64,000 nt of DNA from Zhengella mangrovi (lineage in GTDB: Bacteria; Pseudomonadota; Alphaproteobacteria; Rhizobiales; Rhizobiaceae). Location: NCBI RefSeq assembly GCF_002727065.1, contig NZ_PDVP01000002.1:62001-126000 (forward strand), in the 5' to 3' direction. The notes below the pieces were generated by a model. That model saw nothing but the letters and a program-made list of their open reading frames with translations. It made no database searches and was not told the origin of the DNA. Made by a program: the position numbers and the translations under genes. This document shows, piece after piece, positions 11,787 through 22,054 of this stretch. Positions within the stretch are counted from its first letter, which is position 1; each line of letters opens with the position of its first letter.

Positions 11787-11854
11787 GGTGCACGCCCAAG
11801 GGAAAAAGAATTCGGAATCCGCGTTCGTGCGAAAACCGAAATTCCGCGTGCACC
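11787..11854. repeat. Long-spaced inverted repeat upstream of fpr
   Basis: Arms GGTGCACGC (11787-11795) and GCGTGCACC (11846-11854) are perfect inverted copies 50 bases apart, in the 182-base gap between the fpr start and the acyl-CoA dehydrogenase stop. Inside lie shorter partly complementary pieces (TTCGGAAT and ATTCCG). Could be a regulatory element or a structured leader; no function assigned. Confidence 0.4.
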
Positions 11855-11869
11855 TTATGGCATGGCTCG

Positions 11870-13486
11870 TCAGGCCGCGACCTGATGCAGATCAAACCAG
11901 TAGCGGATCCGGGCCGGACCCATGCGCCGCACGCGAGCGGCCAGCCGTTCGAGGCGCGCGGGGTCGGGATGCCTGCCGGCCGCAGCGGCAATCCGGTTCC
12001 ACATGGCCAGGAACGCCACCTGTGCCGTCAGTTCCATGAAGGCTTCCGCCTGCTCGGCAGGATTGGCGGACTGCACGACGATATCGCGGGCCGCGCGCCA
12101 GCTGTCGAGCGCGCTCCCGACGCCGGATGCGAGCGGGCCGTCGATGGCCTCGGCCGCGATGAATCCCTCGAAGGCAGCGGCGGCCGCGCCGTTGCGGTTG
12201 CGCAGCATGCGCGTTGCCAGCGTCAGCGCGTGGATCCCGTTGGCGCCTTCGTAAATCGCGGAAATCCGCGCGTCGCGGAACGTCTGCTCGACGCGGTATT
12301 CCTGCAGGTAACCGTAGCCGCCGAGCACCTGGATGCCGAGATTGGCGGCGCGAATCCCGGCCTCGGTACAGGCGTACTTGCAGACCGGCGTCAGGAAGTC
12401 GACGAGATCGGGGCGGTTGCCCTCTTCCAGCGTCACCAGCGCGACATGGCAGAGCGCACGCAGGCCGAGGGCCAGCATGTCCTGCTCGTCGAGCTTGGCG
12501 GCGATATCGGGATGGCGGTCGATCGTCACCGGTTCGCCGGTCGTGGCGGCGCGGCCCTGGCGGCGATCCTGCGCATAGGACCTTGAGATATCGGCGGCGC
12601 GGGCGCTGTGCGCGACGCCCTGCAGCGAGACGTCGATCCGGGCGTGGTTCATCATGGTGAACATGGCCTTCAGGCCCTCGCCCGGCCTGCCGATGATCTC
12701 GGCCTCGGCGCCGTCAAACACCATCTGGCAGGTGGGCGAGGCGTGCAGGCCCATCTTTTCCTCGATGCGGGCCACGGAGACCGCGTTGCGGCTGCCATCG
12801 GCGCGCCGGTCGAGGCAGACGAAGAGGCTGAGGCCCCGCGTGCCTTCCTCCATCGAGCCCGTCCGGGCCAGGACCAGATGCAGGATGCCGTCGCTCATGT
12901 CCTGGTCGCCGCCGGAGATGAAGATCTTCTCGCCGGTGATGCGCCAGGCGCCATCGGCCTCGACGGCGCGGGTGCGCACGGTCGACAGGTCGGAGCCCGA
13001 GGCCGGTTCCGTCAGGCACATGGTGGAGAGCCATTCGCCGGACACGAGCGGCGGCAACAGCCGCGCCTTCTGCTCCCCGCTACCGAAATGACGGATCGTG
13101 GTGATGGCGCCGGGCACCAGTCCGGTAACCATCTGCAGCGACTGGTTGGCCGCCGAGAAGATCTCGCTGGTGGCCGCCAGCACCGGCGCGGGAAGCCCCT
13201 GCCCGCCAAATTCCTCCGGCGCGTTCAGGCCGGTCCAGCCCTGTTCAGCGTAGGCGCGGTAGACGGCCCTGAACCCGTCCGGCATGACGACGCGGCCATC
13301 GACGAGGCGTGCGCCCTGCCTGTCGCCTGGCTCGTCCAGCGGCGCGATCTCGCCCTCGGCGAAGGCCGCGAAGTGGCGGATCACCTCGGCGGCCAGGTCA
13401 CCATCCCAATCCGGCAGCCGCGAGGTACCGGCAACGTGTTCGAGCGAGAAGAGGATATCCTCGACGGGTGCCTGGAACGCCTTCAT
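11870..13486 (-). CDS. Acyl-CoA dehydrogenase (long form with C-terminal extension)
   Basis: FAD enzyme that introduces a 2,3-double bond into an acyl-CoA thioester. 538 residues, longer than the usual 380-400; the extra C-terminal part resembles the long form seen in DmdC (methylthiopropionyl-CoA dehydrogenase) and related proteins. Visible motifs are the substrate/FAD region MCLTEPASGSDLSTVRTRA, ITGEKIFISGGDQD, and IYEGANGIHAL, where the glutamate fits the catalytic base. It starts 15 bases after the amidohydrolase gene on the same strand and is the last gene of the ech-amidohydrolase-acd operon. Acyl substrate unknown. Confidence 0.88.
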   Translation of the reverse strand: MKAFQAPVEDILFSLEHVAGTSRLPDWDGDLAAEVIRHFAAFAEGEIAPLDEPGDRQGARLVDGRVVMPDGFRAVYRAYAEQGWTGLNAPEEFGGQGLPAPVLAATSEIFSAANQSLQMVTGLVPGAITTIRHFGSGEQKARLLPPLVSGEWLSTMCLTEPASGSDLSTVRTRAVEADGAWRITGEKIFISGGDQDMSDGILHLVLARTGSMEEGTRGLSLFVCLDRRADGSRNAVSVARIEEKMGLHASPTCQMVFDGAEAEIIGRPGEGLKAMFTMMNHARIDVSLQGVAHSARAADISRSYAQDRRQGRAATTGEPVTIDRHPDIAAKLDEQDMLALGLRALCHVALVTLEEGNRPDLVDFLTPVCKYACTEAGIRAANLGIQVLGGYGYLQEYRVEQTFRDARISAIYEGANGIHALTLATRMLRNRNGAAAAAFEGFIAAEAIDGPLASGVGSALDSWRAARDIVVQSANPAEQAEAFMELTAQVAFLAMWNRIAAAAGRHPDPARLERLAARVRRMGPARIRYWFDLHQVAA

Positions 13487-13501
13487 CCCTGCCGTTCTCC
13501 C

Positions 13502-14374
13502 TTACAGCAACCCGAGCAGCTTGCCGGCGTTTTCCTTCATGATCTTCGGCCGGATCTCGTCCTTGATGTCGATCTTCTCGAAATCGGCCAGCCAGCGCTC
13601 CGGCGTGATCATCGGCCAGTCTGAGCCGAACAGGACCTTGTTGCGCAAAATCGAGTTGCAGTAGCGCACGAGGATCGGCGGGAAATATTTCGGGCTCCAG
13701 CCGGACAGGTCGATGTAGACGTTGGGCTTGTGCTGGGCGACGGCCAGCGCCTCTTCCTGCCAGGGGAAGGACGGGTGCGCCATGATGATCTTCATGCCCG
13801 GGAAATCGACCGCCACGTCGTCGATGTACATGGGATTGGAATATTTCAGCCGCATGCCGTTGCCACCCGGCATGCCCGAGCCGACGCCGGTCTGGCCGGT
13901 GTGGAACAGAGCGATGCAGCCGGCTTCCTCGATCACCTCGTAGAGGTCGTAGGCCATCCGGTCGTTCGGGTAGAAGCCCTGGAAGGTGGGATGGAACTTG
14001 AAGCCCTTGATGCCGAAGTCCTCGATCAGGCGGCGTGCCTCGCGCACGCCCATCTTGCCCTTCCAGGGATCGATGGAGGCGAAGGGAATGAGGATGTCGT
14101 CGTTCTTCGCGGCGATCTCCGCCACTTCCTCGTTCTTGTAGCGGCGGTAGCCGGTCTCGCGTTCGGCGTCGACGGGGAAGATGACGGCGGCAATGTTCTG
14201 CTCGCGGAAATGCGCGGCCGTCTGTTCGATCGTCGGCGGGTGGCTCCACGGGGCACCGAAGTATTTCGCCATGGTGGACTGCAGGTCGTCGTAACCGTCG
14301 TCCGGATGGCAGCCGCAGGGTTCCTCGGCATGGGTGTGGATGTCGATCGCGCGGACCTTGGTGATATCGACCAT
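13502..14374 (-). CDS. Amidohydrolase-2 (ACMSD-like) family metal-dependent hydrolase or decarboxylase
   Basis: 290 residues, TIM-barrel family with metal ligands visible: N-terminal HTH (in AIDIHTHAEEP), a histidine in IIMAHPSFPW and an aspartate in LFGSDWP. The family includes decarboxylases of aromatic or muconic acids (ACMSD, gamma-resorcylate decarboxylase) and lactone or amide hydrolases. No lysine for a binuclear site was recognised. Flanked on the same strand by an enoyl-CoA hydratase and an acyl-CoA dehydrogenase, so the substrate may be a carboxylic acid or lactone linked to a beta-oxidation-like route. Exact reaction unknown. Confidence 0.8.
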   Translation of the reverse strand: MVDITKVRAIDIHTHAEEPCGCHPDDGYDDLQSTMAKYFGAPWSHPPTIEQTAAHFREQNIAAVIFPVDAERETGYRRYKNEEVAEIAAKNDDILIPFASIDPWKGKMGVREARRLIEDFGIKGFKFHPTFQGFYPNDRMAYDLYEVIEEAGCIALFHTGQTGVGSGMPGGNGMRLKYSNPMYIDDVAVDFPGMKIIMAHPSFPWQEEALAVAQHKPNVYIDLSGWSPKYFPPILVRYCNSILRNKVLFGSDWPMITPERWLADFEKIDIKDEIRPKIMKENAGKLLGLL

Positions 14375-14414
14375 GATGGGCCTCCCTGCCCTTGGGTTTG
14401 TCTGCCGGACCGCG

Positions 14415-15170
14415 TCAGCGGAAGCTCGGATCGCGTTTCTGCAGGAAGGCCTGGAGACCTTCGACGGCGTCCGGACTGGTCTGGGTGACGGCGGCGCACA
14501 AGCTCTCGGTGAACAGGCCGCCGGCCTTGTCCATGTCCTCGATGCGGGCCAGCGCCTGGATCATGATGTAGTTCGACAGCGGCGCATTGTCGGCGATCTT
14601 GCGGGCCAGGTCCATGGCCATGGGCAGGGCCTCGCCTTCGCCGACGCTGTAATGGGTCAGTCCCAGCGCCAGCCCCTCGGCGGCGTTGTACTTGCGCCCG
14701 GTCAGCATCATCTCCGTCATGCGGTCGGCGCCGATGATGCGGCTGACGCGGACGGACGCACCACCGCCGACATAAATGCCGCGACGGCCTTCCGGGAGCT
14801 GGAAGATGACGGACGGCTCGGCAATGCGGACGTGGGTGGAGGTGGCCAGTTCCAGGCCGCCACCGATGACCGCGCCGGTCATGGCGGAAACGACCGGCAG
14901 GCCGCCGAACTGGATCCGGTCCATGATCGAATGCCAGTTGCGCGAATGGCGCATCGTGCCTTCCGCGTCGCGCTGGACATGTTCGGACAGGTCGAGGCCA
15001 GAACAGTAATGGCCGCCGTTGCCGCAAAGGACGGCAACCTTGACGCCTTCAGGCACCTTGCGGAAAAAGCCATCGATCCTGTCGAGCAACTCGTCGCACA
15101 TGGCGTTGCGCTTTTCGGGCCGGTTCATCGCAAGCACCGCGATGTCGCCCTGGATGTCGATGTCGAGCAT
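14415..15170 (-). CDS. Enoyl-CoA hydratase/isomerase family protein
   Basis: Crotonase-fold enzyme of 251 residues. First oxyanion region HYCSGLDLSEH near residue 60; second region ATSTHVRIAEPSVIFQLPEGRRG, then GIYVGGGASVRV. Residues that separate hydratases from isomerases or thioesterases are not clear enough to choose. First gene of the ech-amidohydrolase-acd operon (40 bases to the next gene). It is divergent from a MarR regulator, with an AT-rich promoter region between. Confidence 0.87.
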   Translation of the reverse strand: MLDIDIQGDIAVLAMNRPEKRNAMCDELLDRIDGFFRKVPEGVKVAVLCGNGGHYCSGLDLSEHVQRDAEGTMRHSRNWHSIMDRIQFGGLPVVSAMTGAVIGGGLELATSTHVRIAEPSVIFQLPEGRRGIYVGGGASVRVSRIIGADRMTEMMLTGRKYNAAEGLALGLTHYSVGEGEALPMAMDLARKIADNAPLSNYIMIQALARIEDMDKAGGLFTESLCAAVTQTSPDAVEGLQAFLQKRDPSFR

Positions 15171-15214
15171 GGCTCCTCCCGTCTGTTTCCTGCTGCTGCA
15201 GCAGCCTCGTGCAA

Positions 15215-15252
15215 ATGATTGCCAATCGAAACTATTATGTCAATAAACTATT
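15215..15252 (-). promoter_or_regulatory. Promoter of the ech operon with overlapping MarR-type operator elements
   Basis: On the minus strand TTGACA (15243-15238) is followed after 17 bases by AATCAT (15220-15215), a good sigma-70-type pair. The -35 is covered by an inverted repeat TTAT-GTCA-ATAA (15235-15246) and flanked by direct repeats AAACTATT at 15229-15236 and 15245-15252. The AT-rich patch stands out from GC-rich surroundings and lies between ech and the divergent marR, so repression by that MarR is likely. Inferred, not shown. Confidence 0.55.
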
Positions 15253-15329
15253 TTCATGACGTCGTTTGCCGACGCCGCCGACAGCGTGTAATCAGGTGGA
15301 CTTGCCGGAATCAAACAGGGACTGACCGC

Positions 15330-15800
15330 ATGTTGGATTTCCAGGAGATGCCGGGGCACCTGATCCGGCGCCTTCACCAGATTTCCGTCTCGGTCTTTGC
15401 CGACGACATGGCCCGCAGCGGACTCGACATCACGCCGGTGCAGTTCGCAGCGCTCAACGTCCTGCAGTCGCGGCCGGGAATCGATCAGGCGACGCTGGCC
15501 GGACTGATCGCCTATGACCGGGTCACCATTGGCGGCGTCGTGGACCGCCTGGTGCAGAAAGACCTCGTGACACGGACCGTCAATCCCGATGACCGGCGTG
15601 CCCGGCGGCTGCATCTTACCGGCGAAGGCGAGCGGGTTCTTGCCTCTGCCGCGCCCATCGTGCGCGATGTCCAGGCGCGCATCCTGTCCGGGCTGGACGA
15701 TGGCGAACGGGCCATGCTGCTGAGCCTGCTGAAGAAGACAGCGGCAGCGGGCAACGAACTCAGCCGTGCGCCGCTGCGGGACGGCCCGGGCCGCGACTGA
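15330..15800 (+). CDS. MarR-family transcriptional regulator
   Basis: 156 residues. Winged helix with QATLAGLIAYDRVTIGGVVD as the recognition region and DPDDRRARR in the wing. ATG 15330 (MLDFQEMPG) gives the normal N-terminus; the longer upstream frame covers the divergent promoter. Divergent from the ech-amidohydrolase-acd operon, which it probably controls in response to a CoA ester or acid. Its 3' end faces the end of the peptide importer operon, with 6 bases between stops. Confidence 0.9.
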   Translation: MLDFQEMPGHLIRRLHQISVSVFADDMARSGLDITPVQFAALNVLQSRPGIDQATLAGLIAYDRVTIGGVVDRLVQKDLVTRTVNPDDRRARRLHLTGEGERVLASAAPIVRDVQARILSGLDDGERAMLLSLLKKTAAAGNELSRAPLRDGPGRD

Positions 15801-15806
15801 CCGTCG

Positions 15807-16774
<968 letters not shown>

Positions 16775-16778
<4 letters not shown>

Positions 16779-17779
16779 GCATTCACCTCAGCGGCCTTGC
16801 CCGGATGGCCCTGCGGCACGCCGTCGACCAGCGGGTAGTTGCACAATGCCAGGCCGAGCGCGCGGTCCTGGCGCTTCGGCGCCGTCTGGCAGGCGGCGGT
16901 CGCATACTGGCATCGCGGCGCGAACAGGCAGCCGGGCGGCCGGTCGCCCTGGCCCGGCACCACACCCGGAATCGACGGCAGGCGGCCGCGACGGAGCGCC
17001 CGCTCGGGCAGCGCCGAGAGGAGCGCCGCGGTGTAGGGATGGTGCGGATCGGCGAACAGGCCCTTCACGTCCTGCTCCTCCACCTTCTGGCCGGCATATT
17101 GCACCTGGACCCGCTCCGCCGTTTCCGCAACCACGCCCATGTCGTGGGTGATCAGGATGAGGCCCATGCCGTGATCCCGCTGCAGGCGGACGAGCAGGTC
17201 GAGGATCTGGGCCTGGATGGTCACGTCCAGCGCCGTGGTGGGCTCGTCGGCGATCAGCAGTTTCGGATTGCAGGCCAGCGCCATGGCGATCATCACCCGC
17301 TGGCTCATGCCGCCGGAGAGCTGGTGCGGGAACTGGGACAGGCGGTCTTCGGGCGCCGGGATGCCGACGAGCTTGAGCAGTTCGATCGACCGCGCGCGGC
17401 GTTCGGCCCGCCCCATGCCGAGATGCAGGCGCAATGACTCGCCGATCTGGAAGCCGACGGTGAAGCAGGGATTGAGGCTCGACATCGGCTCCTGGAAGAT
17501 CATCGAGATGTCCTTGCCGATGATCCTGCGCCGTTCTCGGGCCGACAGCGTGAGCATGTCGCGGCCGTCGAAACGCATGGCGTCGGCCGTCACCGTCGCC
17601 GTCCATGGCAAGAGGCCCATCAGCGCCAGCATGGCGACGGATTTGCCGGAGCCGGATTCGCCGACCACCGAAAGGATCTCGCCCTTGTCGCAGCTCAGCG
17701 AAACGGAATCGACGGCCTTGAACGGGCCCGAAGAGGTCTTGAAGGTGACCGTGAGGTTTTCGATCTCGAGAAGCGCCAT
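16775..17779 (-). CDS. dppD: Peptide/nickel-type ABC transporter ATP-binding protein (DppD-like)
   Basis: 334 residues. Walker A GESGSGKS, signature [15 protein letters not shown], Walker [13 protein letters not shown] and a cysteine-containing C-terminus ([15 protein letters not shown]). ATG 17779 (MALLEIEN) was chosen over an upstream in-frame ATG because the extra residues run into the dppC end and look unrelated. 4 bases follow dppC and the 3' end overlaps dppF. Confidence 0.9.
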
Positions 17780-17783
17780 GGCG

Positions 17784-18698
17784 TCAGCTCTGCTTGAGTT
17801 TGGGGTCGAGCGCGTCGCGCAGGCCGTCACCCATCAGGTTGATGGCCAGCACGGTGACGAGGATGGCGAGACCCGGAAAGGTGACCACCCACCAGGCGCG
17901 CAGGATGAATTCGCGCGCGTCAGCCAGCATGGTGCCCCACTCCGGCGTTGGCGGCTGTGCGCCCATGCCGAGGAAGCCCAGCGCGGCGGCATCGAGGATG
18001 GCCGACGAGAAGGAGAGCGTCGCCTGCACGATGAGCGGTGCGAGACAGTTGGGCAGGATCGTGACGAACATCAGCCGCAGGCGCGAGGCGCCGGCGACGC
18101 GCGCAGACACGACATATTCGCGCTCGCGTTCCGAAAGCACCGCGGCGCGGGTGAGGCGCACGAAATGCGGCTGGAGGATCAGCGCGATGGCGATCATCGC
18201 GTTCATCAGCCCGGGACCGAGGATGGCGACGAGGACGAGGGCCAGCAGCAGCGACGGGAAGGCCAGGATCACGTCCATGACGCGCATGATGGCGGTGTCT
18301 ATCCAGCCGCGGAAGAAGCCCGCGACCAGGCCGACCAGCACGCCGAATGACACCGACAGGGTGACCACCACAACGCCGATGAACAGCGAGAACCGCGCGC
18401 CGTAGATCAGGCGCGAGAGGATGTCGCGGCCAACGGCATCGGTGCCGAGCGGAAAGGCGAACTGCCCGCCCTGCTCCCAGAACGGCGGCAGCAGGAGCGC
18501 CTCGCGGTTCTGGAGCGAGGGGCTGTGCGGGGCAACGATCGGGGCGAAAACCGCGATGATGACGATGGCGGCAAAGACATAGAGGCCGATCACGGCCCCC
18601 TTGTTCTGAGAAAAGTAGTACCAGAACTCCTTCAACATCGCCTTGCGCATGGCGCCGGCGGTGGCGGGCTTGTCCTGCAGGGCTTGCGTATGAGCCAT
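17784..18698 (-). CDS. dppC: Peptide-type ABC transporter permease (DppC-like)
   Basis: 304 residues with an N-terminal cytoplasmic stretch, a first membrane helix ([20 protein letters not shown]), the periplasmic signature [20 protein letters not shown] and the EAA coupling loop near [15 protein letters not shown]. These are standard for DppC/OppC. ATG 18698 is preceded by GGAGG and lies 11 bases after dppB. A longer frame reaches back into dppB but is not credible. Confidence 0.92.
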   Translation of the reverse strand: MAHTQALQDKPATAGAMRKAMLKEFWYYFSQNKGAVIGLYVFAAIVIIAVFAPIVAPHSPSLQNREALLLPPFWEQGGQFAFPLGTDAVGRDILSRLIYGARFSLFIGVVVVTLSVSFGVLVGLVAGFFRGWIDTAIMRVMDVILAFPSLLLALVLVAILGPGLMNAMIAIALILQPHFVRLTRAAVLSEREREYVVSARVAGASRLRLMFVTILPNCLAPLIVQATLSFSSAILDAAALGFLGMGAQPPTPEWGTMLADAREFILRAWWVVTFPGLAILVTVLAINLMGDGLRDALDPKLKQS

Positions 18699-18709
18699 GG
18701 GAGAGCCTC

Positions 18710-19714
18710 CTAGCGGCGGATACGCGGGTTGATGAGCCCGTAGAGCACATCGACCAGCAGGTTGACGATCATGATGATGGCGGCAATCAGCAGCAGGCCG
18801 CCCTGGACGACCGAGTAGTCGCGCTTGCCGACCGAATCGACCATCCACTTGCCGATGCCCGGCCAGGAAAAGATCGTTTCGGTGAGAATGGCCCCCGCCA
18901 GCAGCACGCCGACCTGCAGGCCGATGGTCGTGACGACGGGAATGAGCGCGTTCCTCAGCGCATGTAGCCCGATGACCCGCATCGGCGGCAGGCCCTTCGA
19001 CCGGGCCGTGCGGACATAATCCTCGCCGAGGACTTCCAGCATGGCGGAGCGTGTCTGGCGGGCAATTACCGCCAGCGGGATCGTCGCCAGGACGATGGTC
19101 GGCAGGATCAGGTGGCTCGCGGCGGACGTGAAGGCGCCCTTCTGCCCGGACAGCAGGCTGTCGATCAGCATGAAACCGGTGACCTGCGGAAAGAAGTAAA
19201 TGAGCGAGATGCGGCCGGACACCGGGGTCCATTGCAGCATGCCGGAGAAGAAGATGATGAGCAGCAGTCCCCACCAGAAGATCGGCATCGAATAGCCGAC
19301 GAGCGCGACGCCCATGATCGACTGGTCGAGCCAGGAGCCGCGCTTGACGGCGGCGAACACGCCGGCGGGAATGCCGATGGCGGTCGCGACGATGATGGCG
19401 CAGAGCGACAGTTCCAGCGTGGCGGGAAAAAGGGTGAAGAATTCCTCCAGCACCGGCCGCTTGGTGACGATCGATGTGCCGAAATCACCGCTCAGCAGAT
19501 CCGCGACGTAATTGAAATACTGGACGAAGATGGACTGGTCGAAGCCATAGAGGTGCTGGAGCTGTTGGTAACGCTCCTCCGTCATGCCGCGTTCGCCGGC
19601 GAGCAGCAGGATCGGGTCGCCCGGCAGCATGCGGATGAAGGCAAAGGCGACGATCGACACGCCGATGAAGGTGGGGACGAGAAGCGCCAGCCGGTAGAGC
19701 AGGAAACGGATCAT
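18710..19714 (-). CDS. dppB: Peptide-type ABC transporter permease (DppB-like)
   Basis: 334 residues; six membrane segments expected. N-terminus MIRFLLYRLALLVPTFIGVS is typical of DppB, followed by MLPGDP and the EAA loop near EDYVRTARSKGLPP. Located 100 bases after the binding-protein gene, separated by a strong hairpin (19757-19790), and 11 bases before dppC. Confidence 0.92.
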   Translation of the reverse strand: MIRFLLYRLALLVPTFIGVSIVAFAFIRMLPGDPILLLAGERGMTEERYQQLQHLYGFDQSIFVQYFNYVADLLSGDFGTSIVTKRPVLEEFFTLFPATLELSLCAIIVATAIGIPAGVFAAVKRGSWLDQSIMGVALVGYSMPIFWWGLLLIIFFSGMLQWTPVSGRISLIYFFPQVTGFMLIDSLLSGQKGAFTSAASHLILPTIVLATIPLAVIARQTRSAMLEVLGEDYVRTARSKGLPPMRVIGLHALRNALIPVVTTIGLQVGVLLAGAILTETIFSWPGIGKWMVDSVGKRDYSVVQGGLLLIAAIIMIVNLLVDVLYGLINPRIRR

Positions 19715-19756
19715 GGGTCAGGACGCGATCAATCTGGCCTCGGTTGAAATGGCCTG

Positions 19757-19790
19757 CACAGCCGGAGCGGTTTCATCCGCTCCGGCTGTG
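19757..19790 (-). terminator. Strong intergenic hairpin after the binding-protein gene (attenuating or mRNA-stabilising)
   Basis: Perfect 14-bp inverted repeat, arms CACAGCCGGAGCGG and its complement, 6-base loop, between dppA (stop near 19815) and dppB (start 19714). There is no convincing T-run on the minus strand, so it is more likely a partial terminator or 3' mRNA stabiliser that keeps binding protein in excess over permeases than a full stop. Confidence 0.7.
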
Positions 19791-19814
19791 CGCCCGGCTT
19801 GAAGTCCGAAGATG

Positions 19815-21407
19815 TTACTCGGAGATGTCGACGCCGTCGAACCAGTGGCCGCCAAGCGGATCCATGACGTAACCCGTCACGTTGGAACGCATCGGCATGA
19901 AGACCACCGAGTGGGCGATCGTGGCCCAGGGCGCCTCGCGCTTGAAGACCACCTGGGCTTCCTTGTAAAGCTTCGTCCGCTCTTCCTGGGTGCCCGACTT
20001 GGCCTTCTTGATCAGCGCGTCGAATTCCTCGTTGCACCACTGCGCGCGGTTCGCACCGCCCACGGCATCGCAGCCGAGCAGCACGGCGAGGAAGTTGTCC
20101 GGGTCGCCGTTGTCGCCCGTCCAGCCGAGCAGGACCGCACCATCACGATCCGTCGCCTTGGAGCGCTGCAGGTACTCGCCCCACTCGTAGGAGACGATCT
20201 CGGCCTTGACGCCGACCTTGGAGAAATCCTCCTGGATCAGCTCGGCCATGCGCCGGGCGTTCGGATTGTAGGGACGCTGCACCGGCATGGCCCAGACCTT
20301 CATCGACAGGTCCTTGACGCCGGCCTCTTCGAGCATCTTCTTCGATGCTTCCGGATCGTAGGGATCATCCTTGATGTCGTCGTTGTAGGACCACATCGTC
20401 GGCGGGATCGGGTTCTTGGCCGCCTGACCGGCACCCTGGAACACGGCGTCGAGAATGGCCTGCTTGTTGATGGCCATGTTCAGCGCCTTGCGCACCTTCG
20501 GATTGTCGAACGGCGCCTGCTGGGTGTTGTAGGCGAGATAGCCGACATTCAGGCCCTGCTGTTCCATCACGTTGATGTCGGCGTTGTCCTTCAGCGCCTG
20601 GAGGTCGGCCGGGTTCGGATAGGGCATGACCTGGCACTCGCCGGCGGTCAGCTTCTGCTGGCGCACGGAGGCATCGGTGGTGATGGCGAAGACGAGGTCG
20701 TCGATCGGCTGCTTGCCGTTCCAGTAGTCGGCGAAGGCCTTGTAGCGGATCACGGCGTCAGGCTGGTAGGCGACGAACTGGAACGGTCCGGTGCCGACGG
20801 GCTTCTGGTTCAGGTCCGACAGGTTGCCGCCGTCCTTGAGCTTGTCGGCATATTCCTTCGACACGACGGACGCGAAATCCATGGCGAGGTTGGCCAGGAA
20901 AGGCGCCTCGGCGCGGTTCAGCACGAACTTCACAGTCATGTCATCGACCTTGTCGATGGACTTGATGAGGTCGGGCATGGACATGCCGTTGAAGTATTCC
21001 CAGCTCGCGCCCTCGACATAGGCGTTGAACGGATTGTCCTTGCTGAGCTGGCGGTCGAAGGAGAAGATCACGTCGTCGGCGTTCATCTCGCGCGACGGGC
21101 TGAAGAAGTCCGTCGTGTGGAACTTCACGCCGGGACGCAGGTGAAAGGTGTATTCCATGCCATCGTCAGACACGTCCCAGCTCTCCGCCAGGCCGGGCGT
21201 GATTTCCGTCGTGCCGCGCTTGAACTCGACCAGGCGGTTATAAACCGGCTTGGACGAGGCGTCGAAGGTCGTTCCGGCGGTATAGAGCGCCGGGTCGAAG
21301 CCTTCCGGCGAGCCTTCCGAACAGTAGACAAGGGTCTTGGCGGACGCGGCCGTGGCAAAGCCGGCGGCGAGAATCGTCGCGGCGAGCAAGGTCTTCATCG
21401 TTTTCAT
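19815..21407 (-). CDS. dppA: Periplasmic peptide-type solute-binding protein (DppA-like, SBP family 5)
   Basis: 530 residues with a Sec signal peptide MKTMKTLLAATILAAGFATAASA and probable cleavage before KTLVYCSEG. The body has the family 5 pattern: EGFDPALYTAGTTFDASS, GLAESWDVSDDGMEYTFHLRPGVKFH and a C-terminal APWATIAHSVVFMP. Length and pattern match DppA-class proteins, which can bind dipeptides, haem, opines or glutathione. First gene of the importer operon; the hairpin after it suits its need for excess expression. Confidence 0.92.
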   Translation of the reverse strand: MKTMKTLLAATILAAGFATAASAKTLVYCSEGSPEGFDPALYTAGTTFDASSKPVYNRLVEFKRGTTEITPGLAESWDVSDDGMEYTFHLRPGVKFHTTDFFSPSREMNADDVIFSFDRQLSKDNPFNAYVEGASWEYFNGMSMPDLIKSIDKVDDMTVKFVLNRAEAPFLANLAMDFASVVSKEYADKLKDGGNLSDLNQKPVGTGPFQFVAYQPDAVIRYKAFADYWNGKQPIDDLVFAITTDASVRQQKLTAGECQVMPYPNPADLQALKDNADINVMEQQGLNVGYLAYNTQQAPFDNPKVRKALNMAINKQAILDAVFQGAGQAAKNPIPPTMWSYNDDIKDDPYDPEASKKMLEEAGVKDLSMKVWAMPVQRPYNPNARRMAELIQEDFSKVGVKAEIVSYEWGEYLQRSKATDRDGAVLLGWTGDNGDPDNFLAVLLGCDAVGGANRAQWCNEEFDALIKKAKSGTQEERTKLYKEAQVVFKREAPWATIAHSVVFMPMRSNVTGYVMDPLGGHWFDGVDISE

Positions 21408-21628
21408 GAGTGCGAGTGCTCCTCTGTTGCTTTTCTTGCTTATGGCCCGTCACCAGGCCTTCCCGTCATTGAGATGCGGGCAAGGTTGCACGAAAATCGT
21501 ACAACGATGGGCGAAGGGAAACCCATTCCGCAGACAAAAGCAATCGCCTTTCGGATGACCGAAGGGAAATGCTTGAAGCAGAATATTCGAAGCTTCGCAG
21601 ACCGACCGGTGACAGACGTCGCGGTGCG

Positions 21629-22054
21629 TCAGGGATTGCCGGCCCAGGCGACCAGGCTGGCGATGACGATCACCAGCGTCAGGACGGCGGCCGGCAGCCA
21701 GGGCGTGCGCTCGCCCGTTTCCGCGTGGAGCCGCCAGGCAGCGACGGTGGAAACGCCGCCAGCGATCAGGCCCGCTGCCGCGGCGAACAGGATGGCGCGA
21801 AGCGAACCTGAACCGGCCGGCCCCATGCCGATGAAGCCCAGGCAAAGGGCCAGGCCCAGCAATGCCCCGCCGATCACCCTGTAGGCCGAATTCAAGATCT
21901 GCTTCACAGCCGCGGACGGCGCTTCGCCTGCCTTTGCAAGGATGGCGGCATGATAACCGATCGGCACCGCCGTGGTCAGGTATCGAAGCCCCAGGGCCGC
22001 AATACCGGCGGCCGCCAGGCCATAGAGCACCATTGCGATCTGGCTCATCGTCAT
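21629..22054 (-). CDS. Small membrane protein of unknown function
   Basis: 141 residues with four hydrophobic segments (around MVLYGLAAAGIAALGL, IGGALLGLALCLGFIGMG, ILFAAAAGLIAGGVSTVAAW and LPAAVLTLVIVIASLVAWA). No family recognised with confidence. Start could be ATG 22054 (MTMSQIAM) or 22048 (MSQIAM); an upstream in-frame start would add a charged, unrelated stretch. Stands alone between dppA and a PLD-family gene on the same strand. Confidence 0.7.
   Translation of the reverse strand: MTMSQIAMVLYGLAAAGIAALGLRYLTTAVPIGYHAAILAKAGEAPSAAVKQILNSAYRVIGGALLGLALCLGFIGMGPAGSGSLRAILFAAAAGLIAGGVSTVAAWRLHAETGERTPWLPAAVLTLVIVIASLVAWAGNP

Noticed and set aside
13502-14374. Amidohydrolase as the enamidase of nicotinate fermentation
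   Set aside because: It belongs to the ACMSD-like amidohydrolase-2 group and lies in a different operon with CoA enzymes; the known enamidase is of another amidohydrolase group.
19812-21884. 690-codon open frame on the plus strand
   Set aside because: Antisense to the DppA-like gene, no ribosome site and no recognisable domain; a shadow of codon bias.
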